Of a stretch of 64,000 bases of DNA, positions 7,801 to 15,613 are shown piece by piece. The notes under the pieces were generated by a model that had not been told where the DNA came from, did not search any database, and was given only the letters and a program-made list of their open reading frames with translations. Position numbers and translations under genes: made by a program. Position 1 is the stretch's first letter. Every line of letters starts with the position of its first letter. Source of the DNA: Streptomyces canus 299MFChir4.1 (GTDB lineage: Bacteria; Actinomycetota; Actinomycetes; Streptomycetales; Streptomycetaceae); assembly GCF_000383615.1 (NCBI RefSeq), contig NZ_KB911593.1, positions 1-64,000 of the forward strand. The letters run 5' to 3'.

Positions 7801-9363
7801 TCAGAAGAGCCCGGTGTCGGCGAAGCGCAGCACCAGTTGGGGCGCGCCCGAGAGGGCGACGCCGAGGACGCCGGTCAGGGCGAGCGCGGCGGTGAGAGGG
7901 GCGGGGACGCGGTGTGCGGCGGGTTCACCGTCCGGGGCCCGGAACAGCAGCGTCGTCCACTGGAGGTAGTAGAACAGCGCGATCACGACATTGACGGCCA
8001 TGACCACGGCGAGCCAGCCGAGGCCCGCGTCCACGGCCGCCGAGAAGACGGTGACCTTGGCGAACAGGCCGATGATGCCCGGCGGCAGCCCGGCCAGGCA
8101 GAGCAGGAAGAAGGCCAGCAGGAGGGCGGCGAACGGGTTGGTCGCGTAGAGGCCGCGGTAGTCGGTGATGCGGTTCGCGGGCTTCGTACGGCCCACCAGC
8201 GCGGCGACCGCGAAGGCGCCGAGGTTCACGGCGGCGTACATGAGGGCGTAGGCGACGGTGGAGCCTACGGACCGCTCGGCGTCGTCGGAGTACGCGGCGG
8301 CGGCGATCGGGACGAGGAGGTAGCCGGCCTGGCCGACGGAGGACCAGGCGAGCAGCCGTACGGCGCTGTACGCGCGCGTGGCCTGCTGCCGGAGGGCGCC
8401 GACGTTGCCGACGGTCATGGTGAGGGCGGCGAGCGCGGCGAGCGCCGGTCCCCAGACGTCGGCGTACGACGGCAGGGCGACGACGGTGATCAGGATCAGC
8501 CCGGAGAAGCCGACCGCCTTGCCGACGACCGACAGGTAGGCGGCGATCGGGAGAGGCGCGCCTACGTACGTGTCGGGCACCCAGAAGTGGAAGGGCACAG
8601 CAGCGGTCTTGAAGGCGAAACCGACGAGGGTGAGGACGACACCGGTCTGGGCGAGCGTGTGGAGCTGTCCGTCGACGTGCTGGATGCGGTCGGCGACCTG
8701 GGTGAGGTAGAGGGTGCCCGTGGAGGCGTACACGAAGCTGATGCCCATGAGGCTGACCGCGGTGGCGGTGACCGAGGACAGGAAGAACTTCAGTGCTGCT
8801 TCGGACGACCTCCTGTCGCCGGGCCGGATGCCGACCAGGGCGAAGGCGGGCAGGGAGGCGACTTCCAGGGCGACGATCAGGGTCGCCAGGTCGCGGGAGG
8901 CCGGCAGGAGGGCGGCTCCGGCGGCCGAGGAGAGCAACAGGAACCAGTACTCCCCTTCGGGGAGTCTCCTGTCGGCGTCCTTGAGGGTGGTGACCGACAG
9001 GAGAGCGGCGAGGAGGGCGCCGCCGAGGACGAGGAACTGGATGACGAGCGTGAAGCGGTCCGCCGTGTAGCTGCAGACACCGCCGTCGCCGGTCAGGCAG
9101 AAGGTGCTGCGGTCGCCGTCCAGGAGGGGCAGCAGCAGGAGCGCGGCGGCGGCCAGGCCCGCTACCGAGACCCACCCGAGCAGGGCTTTTCTCTGTTCGC
9201 CGACGAACAGGTCGGCGACGAGGACGATGAGTCCGACGACCGCTGCGACGGTCGGCGGCGCGATCGCGAGCCAGTCGACGGACTGGACGAGGTTCGCGGC
9301 CGTCGCGGTCAGCGGCTGGGCCGACGAAGCCAGTGGCTGGGCCATGGCGGCCAGGGTGCTCAT
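7801..9363 (-). CDS. nuoN: NADH-quinone oxidoreductase subunit N
   Basis: This is one of the three antiporter-like proton-pumping subunits of the complex I membrane arm: 520 residues from ATG 9363 and about 14 helices. Recognisable stretches are FLLLSSAAGAALLPASRDL with LEVASLPAFALVG (helix 5, Glu of the pump), GFAFKTAAVPFHFWVPDTYVGAP (Lys of helix 7 and the HxWxPDxYxG motif typical of NuoN) and SSVGQAGYLLVPI. The gene is last in a ten-gene nuo operon and overlaps nuoM by four bases. About 210 bases without a gene separate it from htpX; I see no strong terminator there. Confidence 0.95.
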   Translation of the reverse strand: MSTLAAMAQPLASSAQPLTATAANLVQSVDWLAIAPPTVAAVVGLIVLVADLFVGEQRKALLGWVSVAGLAAAALLLLPLLDGDRSTFCLTGDGGVCSYTADRFTLVIQFLVLGGALLAALLSVTTLKDADRRLPEGEYWFLLLSSAAGAALLPASRDLATLIVALEVASLPAFALVGIRPGDRRSSEAALKFFLSSVTATAVSLMGISFVYASTGTLYLTQVADRIQHVDGQLHTLAQTGVVLTLVGFAFKTAAVPFHFWVPDTYVGAPLPIAAYLSVVGKAVGFSGLILITVVALPSYADVWGPALAALAALTMTVGNVGALRQQATRAYSAVRLLAWSSVGQAGYLLVPIAAAAYSDDAERSVGSTVAYALMYAAVNLGAFAVAALVGRTKPANRITDYRGLYATNPFAALLLAFFLLCLAGLPPGIIGLFAKVTVFSAAVDAGLGWLAVVMAVNVVIALFYYLQWTTLLFRAPDGEPAAHRVPAPLTAALALTGVLGVALSGAPQLVLRFADTGLF

Positions 9364-10934
9364 CGGTTGCCTCCTGCGAGGAGCTGCTGGACGGCCGGGT
9401 CGGTGAGGCCGAGGAGGGCCTTCGGCCACAGGCCCGCCACAACGGTGAGGGCCACGAGCGGCGTCCAGGCCGCGAACTCGTACGTGTGGACATCGGCGAG
9501 TTGAGGGGCGTCCTGGGGTGTTGCGCCCATGCAGACGCGGCGGACCACGACAAGCATGTAGGCGGCGGTCAGGAGGGTGCCGAACGCGCCGATCGCCATG
9601 AAGGTGAGGAAGGCGGGGCGGCTGAGGTCGTCCGCGGGCTTGAAGGCTCCGAAGAGCGCCAGCATCTCGCCCCAGAACCCGGCGAGGCCGGGCAGGCCGA
9701 GCGAGGCGACCGCGCCGAAGGCCAGCAGGCCGCCGAGGCGGGGGGCCTTGCCGTACAGGGCGGCCCCGGTCTCCTCGGCCAGGGTGTCGAGGTCGGTGGT
9801 GCCGGTGCGGTCCTTCAGGGCGCCGACCAGGAAGAACAGGAGGCCGGTGATGAGGCCGTGGGCGATGTTGGCGAACAGGGCGCCGTTCACGCCGGTCGGG
9901 GTCATGGTGGCGATGCCGAGCAGGACGAAGCCCATGTGGCCGACGGAGGAGTAGGCGATGAGGCGTTTGAGATCGCCCTTCGCGCCCCGCTTGGCGAGGG
10001 CGAGACAGGCCAGTGATCCGTAGATGATCCCGACCACGGCGAAGGCGGCCAGGTAGGGCGCGAAGTCGCGGAAGCCGTCGGGCGCGATCGGCAGCAGAAT
10101 GCGGACGAACCCGTACGTACCCATCTTCAGCAGGACGCCGGCCAGCAGCACCGAGCCGACGGTCGGCGCGGCGGTGTGGGCGTCGGGCAGCCAGCTGTGC
10201 AGCGGCCACATCGGGGTCTTGACCGCGAGTCCGATCCCGATCGCCAGAACGGCGATGACCTGCACGGATGTGGTCAGCGACCGGCCGTTGTCAGTGGCGA
10301 GTGCCACCATGTCAAACGTGCCCGCCTTGACCCCGATCAGGAGCAGGCCGAGCAGCATGACGACCGAGCCGAGCAGTGTGTAGAGGATGAAGCGCCAGGC
10401 GGCGGCCTGGCGGTCCGCGCCGCCCCAGCGGGCGATGAGGAAGTACATCGGGATGAGCACCGTCTCGAACGCGAGGAAGAACAGCAGCAGATCGAGGACG
10501 GCGAAGGTCGCGAGGGTGCCGGACTCAAGGACGAGCAGCAGCGCGACGAAGGCCTTCGGGGTCGGCCCCGAAGGCATCTTGAAGTAGGAGTAGAGCGCGC
10601 AGAGGAAGGTCAGCAGCGCGGTCAGGACCAGAAGGGGGAGGGAGATGCCGTCGATGCCGAGGTGGAGGCGCACGTCGAGTGCGGGGATCCAGCTGATGTC
10701 GGTCGTGGCCTGCATCTTCGACGGATGGTCGTGGTCGAAGCCGAGCGCGAGGACGATCGCGGCGATGAGGATCACGCCGGTGACGGTCACCCCGTGCCGC
10801 AGTACGGCCTGGTCGGGCGACTTCCCCTTCAGTCCGGGCGGGGCAGGCAGCAGAGCCGTGACAGCACCCAGGAGCGGGCCGGCCACGACGAACGCCAGAA
10901 GGAACTGCATCACGGACTCGTTGATATCGATCAC
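9360..10934 (-). CDS. nuoM: NADH-quinone oxidoreductase subunit M
   Basis: This antiporter-like membrane subunit has 524 residues. Family marks include FLAFETVLIPMYFLIARWGG (helix 5 with the essential Glu), VKTPMWPLHSWLPDAHTAAPTVGS (helix 7-8, the HSWLPDAHTxAPT signature), AYSSVGHMGFVLLGIATM, and a C-terminal LVVVRRVCMG. Its Lys/Glu pump residues appear intact, so it should translocate protons. ATG 10934 lies six bases beyond the nuoL stop, and its own stop overlaps nuoN. The ordering L-M-N at the operon end is that of a canonical nuo cluster. Confidence 0.96.
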   Translation of the reverse strand: MIDINESVMQFLLAFVVAGPLLGAVTALLPAPPGLKGKSPDQAVLRHGVTVTGVILIAAIVLALGFDHDHPSKMQATTDISWIPALDVRLHLGIDGISLPLLVLTALLTFLCALYSYFKMPSGPTPKAFVALLLVLESGTLATFAVLDLLLFFLAFETVLIPMYFLIARWGGADRQAAAWRFILYTLLGSVVMLLGLLLIGVKAGTFDMVALATDNGRSLTTSVQVIAVLAIGIGLAVKTPMWPLHSWLPDAHTAAPTVGSVLLAGVLLKMGTYGFVRILLPIAPDGFRDFAPYLAAFAVVGIIYGSLACLALAKRGAKGDLKRLIAYSSVGHMGFVLLGIATMTPTGVNGALFANIAHGLITGLLFFLVGALKDRTGTTDLDTLAEETGAALYGKAPRLGGLLAFGAVASLGLPGLAGFWGEMLALFGAFKPADDLSRPAFLTFMAIGAFGTLLTAAYMLVVVRRVCMGATPQDAPQLADVHTYEFAAWTPLVALTVVAGLWPKALLGLTDPAVQQLLAGGNR

Positions 10935-10940
10935 GCCTGC

Positions 10941-12935
10941 TCACGCTCCCGTGGCGACGAGGACGACGGCGACCGCGAGGACGACGGTGCCGGCGAGCAG
11001 CGCGCTCACATAGGTCTGGAGATTTCCGGTCTGGGCGCGTCGTACAGCGGTGCCGAGCCAACGGGGCAGCGCGCCCGCGCCGCGTACGTAGGTCTCGACG
11101 ACCTCGCGGTCCAGGAAGCGGACGAGGGCTGCTCCGGCCTGGACCGGGCGGACGAAGAGGGCTGTGTACAGGACGTCCAGGTGGAAGCCGACGGCCGCGT
11201 GGCGGTGCAGGGGCCCGAGCAGCAACCGTCCGGGGTCGGCGGGGTCGGGCGCGTAGGCCACATCTCCGTAGGCGGGCTCATGGGCGGCGATGGCCTCGGC
11301 CTCGACGAGTCCGGCGTCGCCTTCGGGGTGGGCGGCGACCGCACCGAGCGGGACGCGGGCCGCGATCGAGCTGGTGTGGCGCCAGGCCGCGTAGGTGACG
11401 ATGCCGCCGATCAGGGCCACGCCCGTGCCGGTGACGGAGGTGGTGAGGGTCGGGGTGAGGTCGCGCCCGTCGAACCAGTCGGGCAGCACGCGGTAGGCGA
11501 ACGCGCCGAGGGCGAGGGAAGGGGCCGCGAGGACCCACAGCACCACGGTCATCGTCAGCGGCTGGCGGCCGTGGTCGGGGGCTTCGACACCCCGCCCGTA
11601 GAAGGTCAGCAGCCACAGACGGGTCGCGTATGCGGCGGTCAGGAGGGCGGTGAGCAGGCCGGCGACCAGAGTGATCCAGCCCGCGGCACCAGGAACGTGC
11701 TCCGAGTGGCCGGTGGCGACGTGTTCGGCGGCGCCGAGGACGGACTCCTTGGAGAAGAAGCCGCTGAAGGGCGGGATCGCGGCGAGCGCGAGGAGCGCCA
11801 CGGTCATCGTCCAGTAGGCGTCGGGGATACGGGCGCGCAGGTCCTTCATCCGGGACATGACGGCCAGTGAGTTGGTGCCGGAAGCATGGATGATCACGCC
11901 GGCCGCGAGGAACAGCAGCGCCTTGAAGGCGCCGTGGGAGATGAGGTGGAAGACGGCGGCACCGCGGTCGCCGACGGCTAGGGCGCCGGTCATGTAGCCG
12001 AGCTGGCCGATCGTCGAGTAGGCGAGGACGCGCTTGATGTCGTCCTGGGCGAGCGCGGCGAGACCGGAGCCGAGCATCGTGACGGCGGCCATGACGGCGA
12101 GGACGACCATCGCGGCCTGGGAGGCCTCGAAGACCGGGAGGAGACGGGCGATGAAGTAGACACCGGCGGCGACCATCGTCGCGGCGTGGATCAGCGCGGA
12201 GACGGGCGTGGGGCCGGCCATCGCGTCGGGAAGCCAGGTGTGCAGGGGGAACTGCGCCGACTTGCCGGCCACACCCGCGAGAAGGAGCAGGGCGATCAGG
12301 GTCGGATGGTCGAGCCCGCCGTGCGAGACGGTGTCGAGGACCTTCGTGATCTGGAAGGAGCCGGCGTCGGTGGCCAGCGCGAACAGGCCGATCAGGAAGG
12401 GGACGTCACCGAGCTTGGTCACCAGGAAGGCCTTGAGGGAGGCGGCGCGGGCCTCCGGGGTCTCCCAGTAGTGGCCGACCAGGAAGTACGAGCAGATGCC
12501 CATGATCTCCCAGCCGACCAGCAGCACGATCAGGTCGCCGGAGTAGACGACGAGCAGCATCGCGGAGGTGAAGAGGGAGACGAGAGCGGCGTATGAGGGG
12601 TAGCGCGGGTCGTCGCGCAGGTAGCCCGTCGAGTAGATCTGCACGCAGGTGGCGACGAAGCCGACGAGGACGGCGACGAGCGCGGCGAAGCCGTCGATGT
12701 ACAGGGCGAGTTCGATCGGGACCGAGCCGGTCGGGGTGAGTTCGGTGGCGGCGTTCACCGCCTGGTCGCCGCCCTGGCGGACGGCGACCACAACGGCGAG
12801 CGCGAGGGCGGCCAGGGGAGGCAGGACGGCGAGCGGACGGACGAACCCGGGGGCCGTGCGGCCCAGGAGCAGGCCGGTCGCGGCGCCCAGGAAAGGAAGG
12901 AGGGGGACGAGGACGGCGAGGGTGGTCGTGGTCAC
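10941..12935 (-). CDS. nuoL: NADH-quinone oxidoreductase subunit L
   Basis: This is the largest antiporter-like subunit (664 residues), at the distal end of the membrane arm, with a long lateral helix at its C-terminus. Visible marks: VLLVGWEIMGICSYFLVGHYW (helix 5 Glu), VAGKSAQFPLHTWLPDAMAGPTPVSALIHAATMVAAGVYFI (helix 7-8 signature), YSTIGQLGYMTGALAVGDRGAAVFHLISHGAFKALLFLAAG, and FSGFFSKE. The terminal region carries FLDREVVETYVRGAGALPRWLG before a last hydrophobic anchor, consistent with the lateral helix. ATG 12935 overlaps the nuoK stop by four bases. Confidence 0.96.
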   Translation of the reverse strand: MTTTTLAVLVPLLPFLGAATGLLLGRTAPGFVRPLAVLPPLAALALAVVVAVRQGGDQAVNAATELTPTGSVPIELALYIDGFAALVAVLVGFVATCVQIYSTGYLRDDPRYPSYAALVSLFTSAMLLVVYSGDLIVLLVGWEIMGICSYFLVGHYWETPEARAASLKAFLVTKLGDVPFLIGLFALATDAGSFQITKVLDTVSHGGLDHPTLIALLLLAGVAGKSAQFPLHTWLPDAMAGPTPVSALIHAATMVAAGVYFIARLLPVFEASQAAMVVLAVMAAVTMLGSGLAALAQDDIKRVLAYSTIGQLGYMTGALAVGDRGAAVFHLISHGAFKALLFLAAGVIIHASGTNSLAVMSRMKDLRARIPDAYWTMTVALLALAAIPPFSGFFSKESVLGAAEHVATGHSEHVPGAAGWITLVAGLLTALLTAAYATRLWLLTFYGRGVEAPDHGRQPLTMTVVLWVLAAPSLALGAFAYRVLPDWFDGRDLTPTLTTSVTGTGVALIGGIVTYAAWRHTSSIAARVPLGAVAAHPEGDAGLVEAEAIAAHEPAYGDVAYAPDPADPGRLLLGPLHRHAAVGFHLDVLYTALFVRPVQAGAALVRFLDREVVETYVRGAGALPRWLGTAVRRAQTGNLQTYVSALLAGTVVLAVAVVLVATGA

Positions 12936-13348
12936 GCGGTGGCCTCAGCCTTCCCGGTCCGCCCGGATCCTGCGGCCTGCTCGGCCGGACGGGCTTCGCT
13001 GTCGGTGTCGTCGCGGTCGTCGGGTTCGTGGCCCTCGGCCGTGTCGCGGAGTTTGTCGATGTCGGCGGTGCCGCGGTTGCGGTGGACGGCGAGGACGATC
13101 GCGAGGCCGATGCCGATCTCGGCGGCGGCGATGGCGATGGTGAACAGGGTGAGGGCCTGGCCGGAGTGCAGGGTCTCCTCGGCGGCCTTGCTGAGCCAGA
13201 CGTCGAAGGCGACCAGGTTCAGGTTGACGGCGTTGAGCATCAGCTCGACCGACATCAGGACGAGGATCGCGTTGCGGCGGGCGAGGACGCCGTAGAGGCC
13301 GGTGCAGAAGAGGAGGGCGGAGAGTACGGCGGGATAGGCGAGGTGCAT
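12932..13348 (-). CDS. nuoK: NADH-quinone oxidoreductase subunit K with long C-terminal tail
   Basis: NuoK (MrpC-like) has three helices lining the complex I proton path. Residues 1-95 (MHLAYPAVLSALLFCTGLYG, NAILVLMSVELMLNAVNLNLVAF, and FTIAIAAAEIGIGLAIVLAVHRNRG) are standard and retain the two membrane Glu residues in SVELML and AAAEIGIG. The normal protein ends near residue 100. Here about 40 extra hydrophilic residues (DKLRDTAEGHEPDDRDDTDSE… AEQAAGSGRTGKAEATA) follow, probably disordered in the cytoplasm. Start and nuoJ stop share one base (TGATG). Confidence 0.94.
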   Translation of the reverse strand: MHLAYPAVLSALLFCTGLYGVLARRNAILVLMSVELMLNAVNLNLVAFDVWLSKAAEETLHSGQALTLFTIAIAAAEIGIGLAIVLAVHRNRGTADIDKLRDTAEGHEPDDRDDTDSEARPAEQAAGSGRTGKAEATA

Positions 13349-14076
13349 CAGCGGGCGCCTTCCTGCTCGGCGGACTCGGTTCCCTTGGCCGTTTCGGTTC
13401 CTCTGGTCGACGGGGTTCCCTTGGTCGATTTGGTTCCAGCGACCGGCTCATTTCGCCCGATCGGGTGATTACGGGAATCCGGGACGGATGGGGAACTACC
13501 GGTCGCGACTCGGGAGTTCACAGGGGGAGAACTCAACTCCGCCTTCGCCTTGCGGGACAGGACGATCGCGCCGACCAGTGCCGCAAGGAGCAGGACGGAG
13601 AGAGCCTCGAAGGGGAGGACCCAGTTCTGGAAGAGGCTCGCGCCGGTGGCCTCGGTGGATCCGGCGGCGGGGCCGTCCAGGTCGATCCAGGTGGTGCGGA
13701 AGGCGTCGGCGACCACCCAGACGAGAGCGGCCGCCGCGGCGAGGGCCACGACGAGGGCGGCCCAGCGGTTGCCGGAGTCGGCGTCCGGGGAGCGGCCGAT
13801 GGGGGCCCTGGTGAGCATCAGACCGAACAGAAGGAGGACGACGACGGAACCCACATAGATGAGGACCTGCACCCAGGCGATGAACTCGGCTGTGAGCAGG
13901 AGGTATTCGACGGCGAGGCCGCCGAGGGCCACCACCAGCCACAGGGCGGCGTGCACCAGCTGCTTGGTGGTGACGGTGACGATCGCGGCGCCGAAGGTGA
14001 CCAGGCCGACGAGGAGGAAGGCGATCTCGACGCCGGTCGGGGAGAGGAAGCCGTGCGCCTCCTGAGCGAGGGTCAC
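13348..14076 (-). CDS. nuoJ: NADH-quinone oxidoreductase subunit J with extended tail
   Basis: This is a five-helix membrane subunit of complex I, 242 residues from GTG 14076, whose start overlaps the nuoI stop by four bases. Conserved parts are VEIAFLLVGLVTFGAAIVTVTTKQLVHAALWLVV, then LLLTAEFIAWVQVLIYVGSVVVLLLFGLML (helix 3 with the pi-bulge VLIYVGAVVVLF-type motif) and FEALSVLLLAALVGAIVLSRK. The last 60 residues are low-complexity and carry degenerate TKSTKGTPSTRGTETAKGTES repeats, extending past the usual end. Disordered tails recur in the B, C, J and K products of this operon. Confidence 0.94.
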   Translation of the reverse strand: MTLAQEAHGFLSPTGVEIAFLLVGLVTFGAAIVTVTTKQLVHAALWLVVALGGLAVEYLLLTAEFIAWVQVLIYVGSVVVLLLFGLMLTRAPIGRSPDADSGNRWAALVVALAAAAALVWVVADAFRTTWIDLDGPAAGSTEATGASLFQNWVLPFEALSVLLLAALVGAIVLSRKAKAELSSPPVNSRVATGSSPSVPDSRNHPIGRNEPVAGTKSTKGTPSTRGTETAKGTESAEQEGAR

Positions 14077-14642
14077 GACTCTTCCCCCTGGGGGTCGGCC
14101 GGCGCGGTCGGCTCGGCCTGGGCCGCCGCCAGCTTCTCGGCGGTCTTGCGGGCGGTGCCGATCTCCTTCGGTTCCTCGGCTCCGGGGTCGAGGGCCGGTG
14201 GGGCCGGGACGGTCCACATCCACTCCCGGAGCTTGTCCCGCTCGTGGGTGAGCTCGCGGATGTCGGTCTCGGCGTACTCGAACTCCGGGGACCAGAACAG
14301 GGCGTCGAAAGGACACACCTCGATGCAGATACCGCAGTACATGCAGAGGGAGAAGTCGATGGCGAAGCGGTCGAGGACGTTACGGCTGCGTTCGCGGCCA
14401 CCGGGGGTCGCCGCCGGGACCGTCTCCTTGTGGGAGTCGATGTAGATGCACCAGTCGGGGCACTCACGGGCGCACAGCATGCAGACCGTGCAGTTCTCCT
14501 CGAACAGGCCGATCACCCCGCGGGTACGGGGCGGGAGGTCGGGCTGGGCGTCGGGGTACTGCTCGGTGACGGTCTTCTTCGTCATCGTGCGCAGGGTGAC
14601 GGCCAGGCCCTTGGCCAGTCCCGAGCCAGGAATGGGGGCCAT
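14073..14642 (-). CDS. nuoI: NADH-quinone oxidoreductase subunit I (2x[4Fe-4S])
   Basis: This peripheral-arm ferredoxin-like subunit carries clusters N6a and N6b to the quinone site: 189 residues from ATG 14642, two bases after the nuoH stop. The two motifs are CTVCMLCARECPDWC and CMYCGICIEVCPFDAL, both with CxxCxxCxxxCP spacing. FWSPEFEYAETDIRELTHERDKL after the second motif is typical of actinobacterial NuoI. A C-terminal tail of about 50 residues is Ala/Glu/Pro-rich. In a complex without NuoEFG, this subunit would be the electron entry face. Confidence 0.95.
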   Translation of the reverse strand: MAPIPGSGLAKGLAVTLRTMTKKTVTEQYPDAQPDLPPRTRGVIGLFEENCTVCMLCARECPDWCIYIDSHKETVPAATPGGRERSRNVLDRFAIDFSLCMYCGICIEVCPFDALFWSPEFEYAETDIRELTHERDKLREWMWTVPAPPALDPGAEEPKEIGTARKTAEKLAAAQAEPTAPADPQGEES

Positions 14643-14644
14643 GG

Positions 14645-15613
14645 TTACTGGATCACCACCTTGACGATGCCGGTGAGGGCGATCTGGGCGAGGGAGAGGG
14701 GGACGAGGAGGGTCCAGGAGAGCTTCTGGAGCTGGTCCTCGCGCAGGCGGGGGTAGGTCACGCGGAGCCAGATGACGACGAAGGCGAGCACGGCCGTCTT
14801 GAGGAGGGTCCAGACCCAGCCGAGACCGTCGGCGCCCCAGGGCCCGTGCCAGCCGCCCAGGAAAAGGACGGTGGTCAGGCCGCACAGGACGACGATTCCG
14901 GCGTACTCGGCGAGGAGGAACAGGGCGAAGCGCAGTCCGGTGTACTCGGTGTAGGCGCCGAAGATGATCTCCGAGTCGGCGACCGGCATGTCGAAGGGAG
15001 GGCGCTGGAGTTCGGCGAGGCCGGCGACGAAGAACACGATCGCGCCGACGATCTGCCAGGGCAGCCACCACCACTCGAAGGCGTCGAGGATGCCGGGGAG
15101 GGAGACGGTTCCGGCCGCCATCGCCACCGAGGCGGCGGTGAGGAGCATCGGGAGCTCGTAGGCGAGGAGCTGTGCGGCGGTGCGCAGACCGCCGAGGAGG
15201 GAGAACTTGTTGGCGGAGGCCCAGCCGGCCATGAGGGAGCCGAGGACGCCCACGCCCATCACGGCGAGCACGAAGAACACGCCTGCGTCGACGACCTGGC
15301 CGACGGCGCCCTCGCCGGGGCCGATCGGGATGGCGAGGAGGACGAGGAGGTAGGGCAGGAGGGCGACGGCGGGGGCGAGCTGGAAGACACGGCGGTCCGC
15401 GCCCGCGGGCACGACGTCTTCCTTCTGGGCGAACTTCACGCCGTCCGCGACGAGTTGGGCCCAGCCGTGGAAGCCGCCGGCGTACATCGGGCCCAGGCGG
15501 CCCTGCATGTGGGCCATCACCTTGTGCTCGGTCTGGCCGATGATCAGGGGGAAGGTGAGGAAGACGACGAAGACGATCAGGAGTCGCAGGGCGACGTCGA
15601 GAGCGTCGTTCAC
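14645..15613 (-). CDS. nuoH: NADH-quinone oxidoreductase subunit H
   Basis: This is the membrane subunit forming the quinone tunnel at the junction of the two arms: 322 residues, about eight helices. Family marks include GQTEHKVMAHMQGRLGPMYAGGFHGWAQLVADGVKF (equivalent of the ERRxxGxxQxRxGPNRxGxxGxLQxxADxxK region), GWASANKFSLLGGLRTAAQLLAYELP, and LAELQRPPFDMPVADSEI with YTEYTGLRFALFLLAEY. The usual ERKxxAxxQxRxGPNR is replaced by TEHKVMAHMQGRLGPMYAG, so several Arg/Asn residues of the canonical motif differ. The start overlaps the nuoC stop by four bases. Confidence 0.95.
   Translation of the reverse strand: MNDALDVALRLLIVFVVFLTFPLIIGQTEHKVMAHMQGRLGPMYAGGFHGWAQLVADGVKFAQKEDVVPAGADRRVFQLAPAVALLPYLLVLLAIPIGPGEGAVGQVVDAGVFFVLAVMGVGVLGSLMAGWASANKFSLLGGLRTAAQLLAYELPMLLTAASVAMAAGTVSLPGILDAFEWWWLPWQIVGAIVFFVAGLAELQRPPFDMPVADSEIIFGAYTEYTGLRFALFLLAEYAGIVVLCGLTTVLFLGGWHGPWGADGLGWVWTLLKTAVLAFVVIWLRVTYPRLREDQLQKLSWTLLVPLSLAQIALTGIVKVVIQ

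Noticed and set aside
7348..9504. Long plus-strand open frame across nuoN
   Set aside because: Low-complexity Gly/Glu/Asp-rich translation with no motif; the minus strand encodes an unmistakable NuoN.
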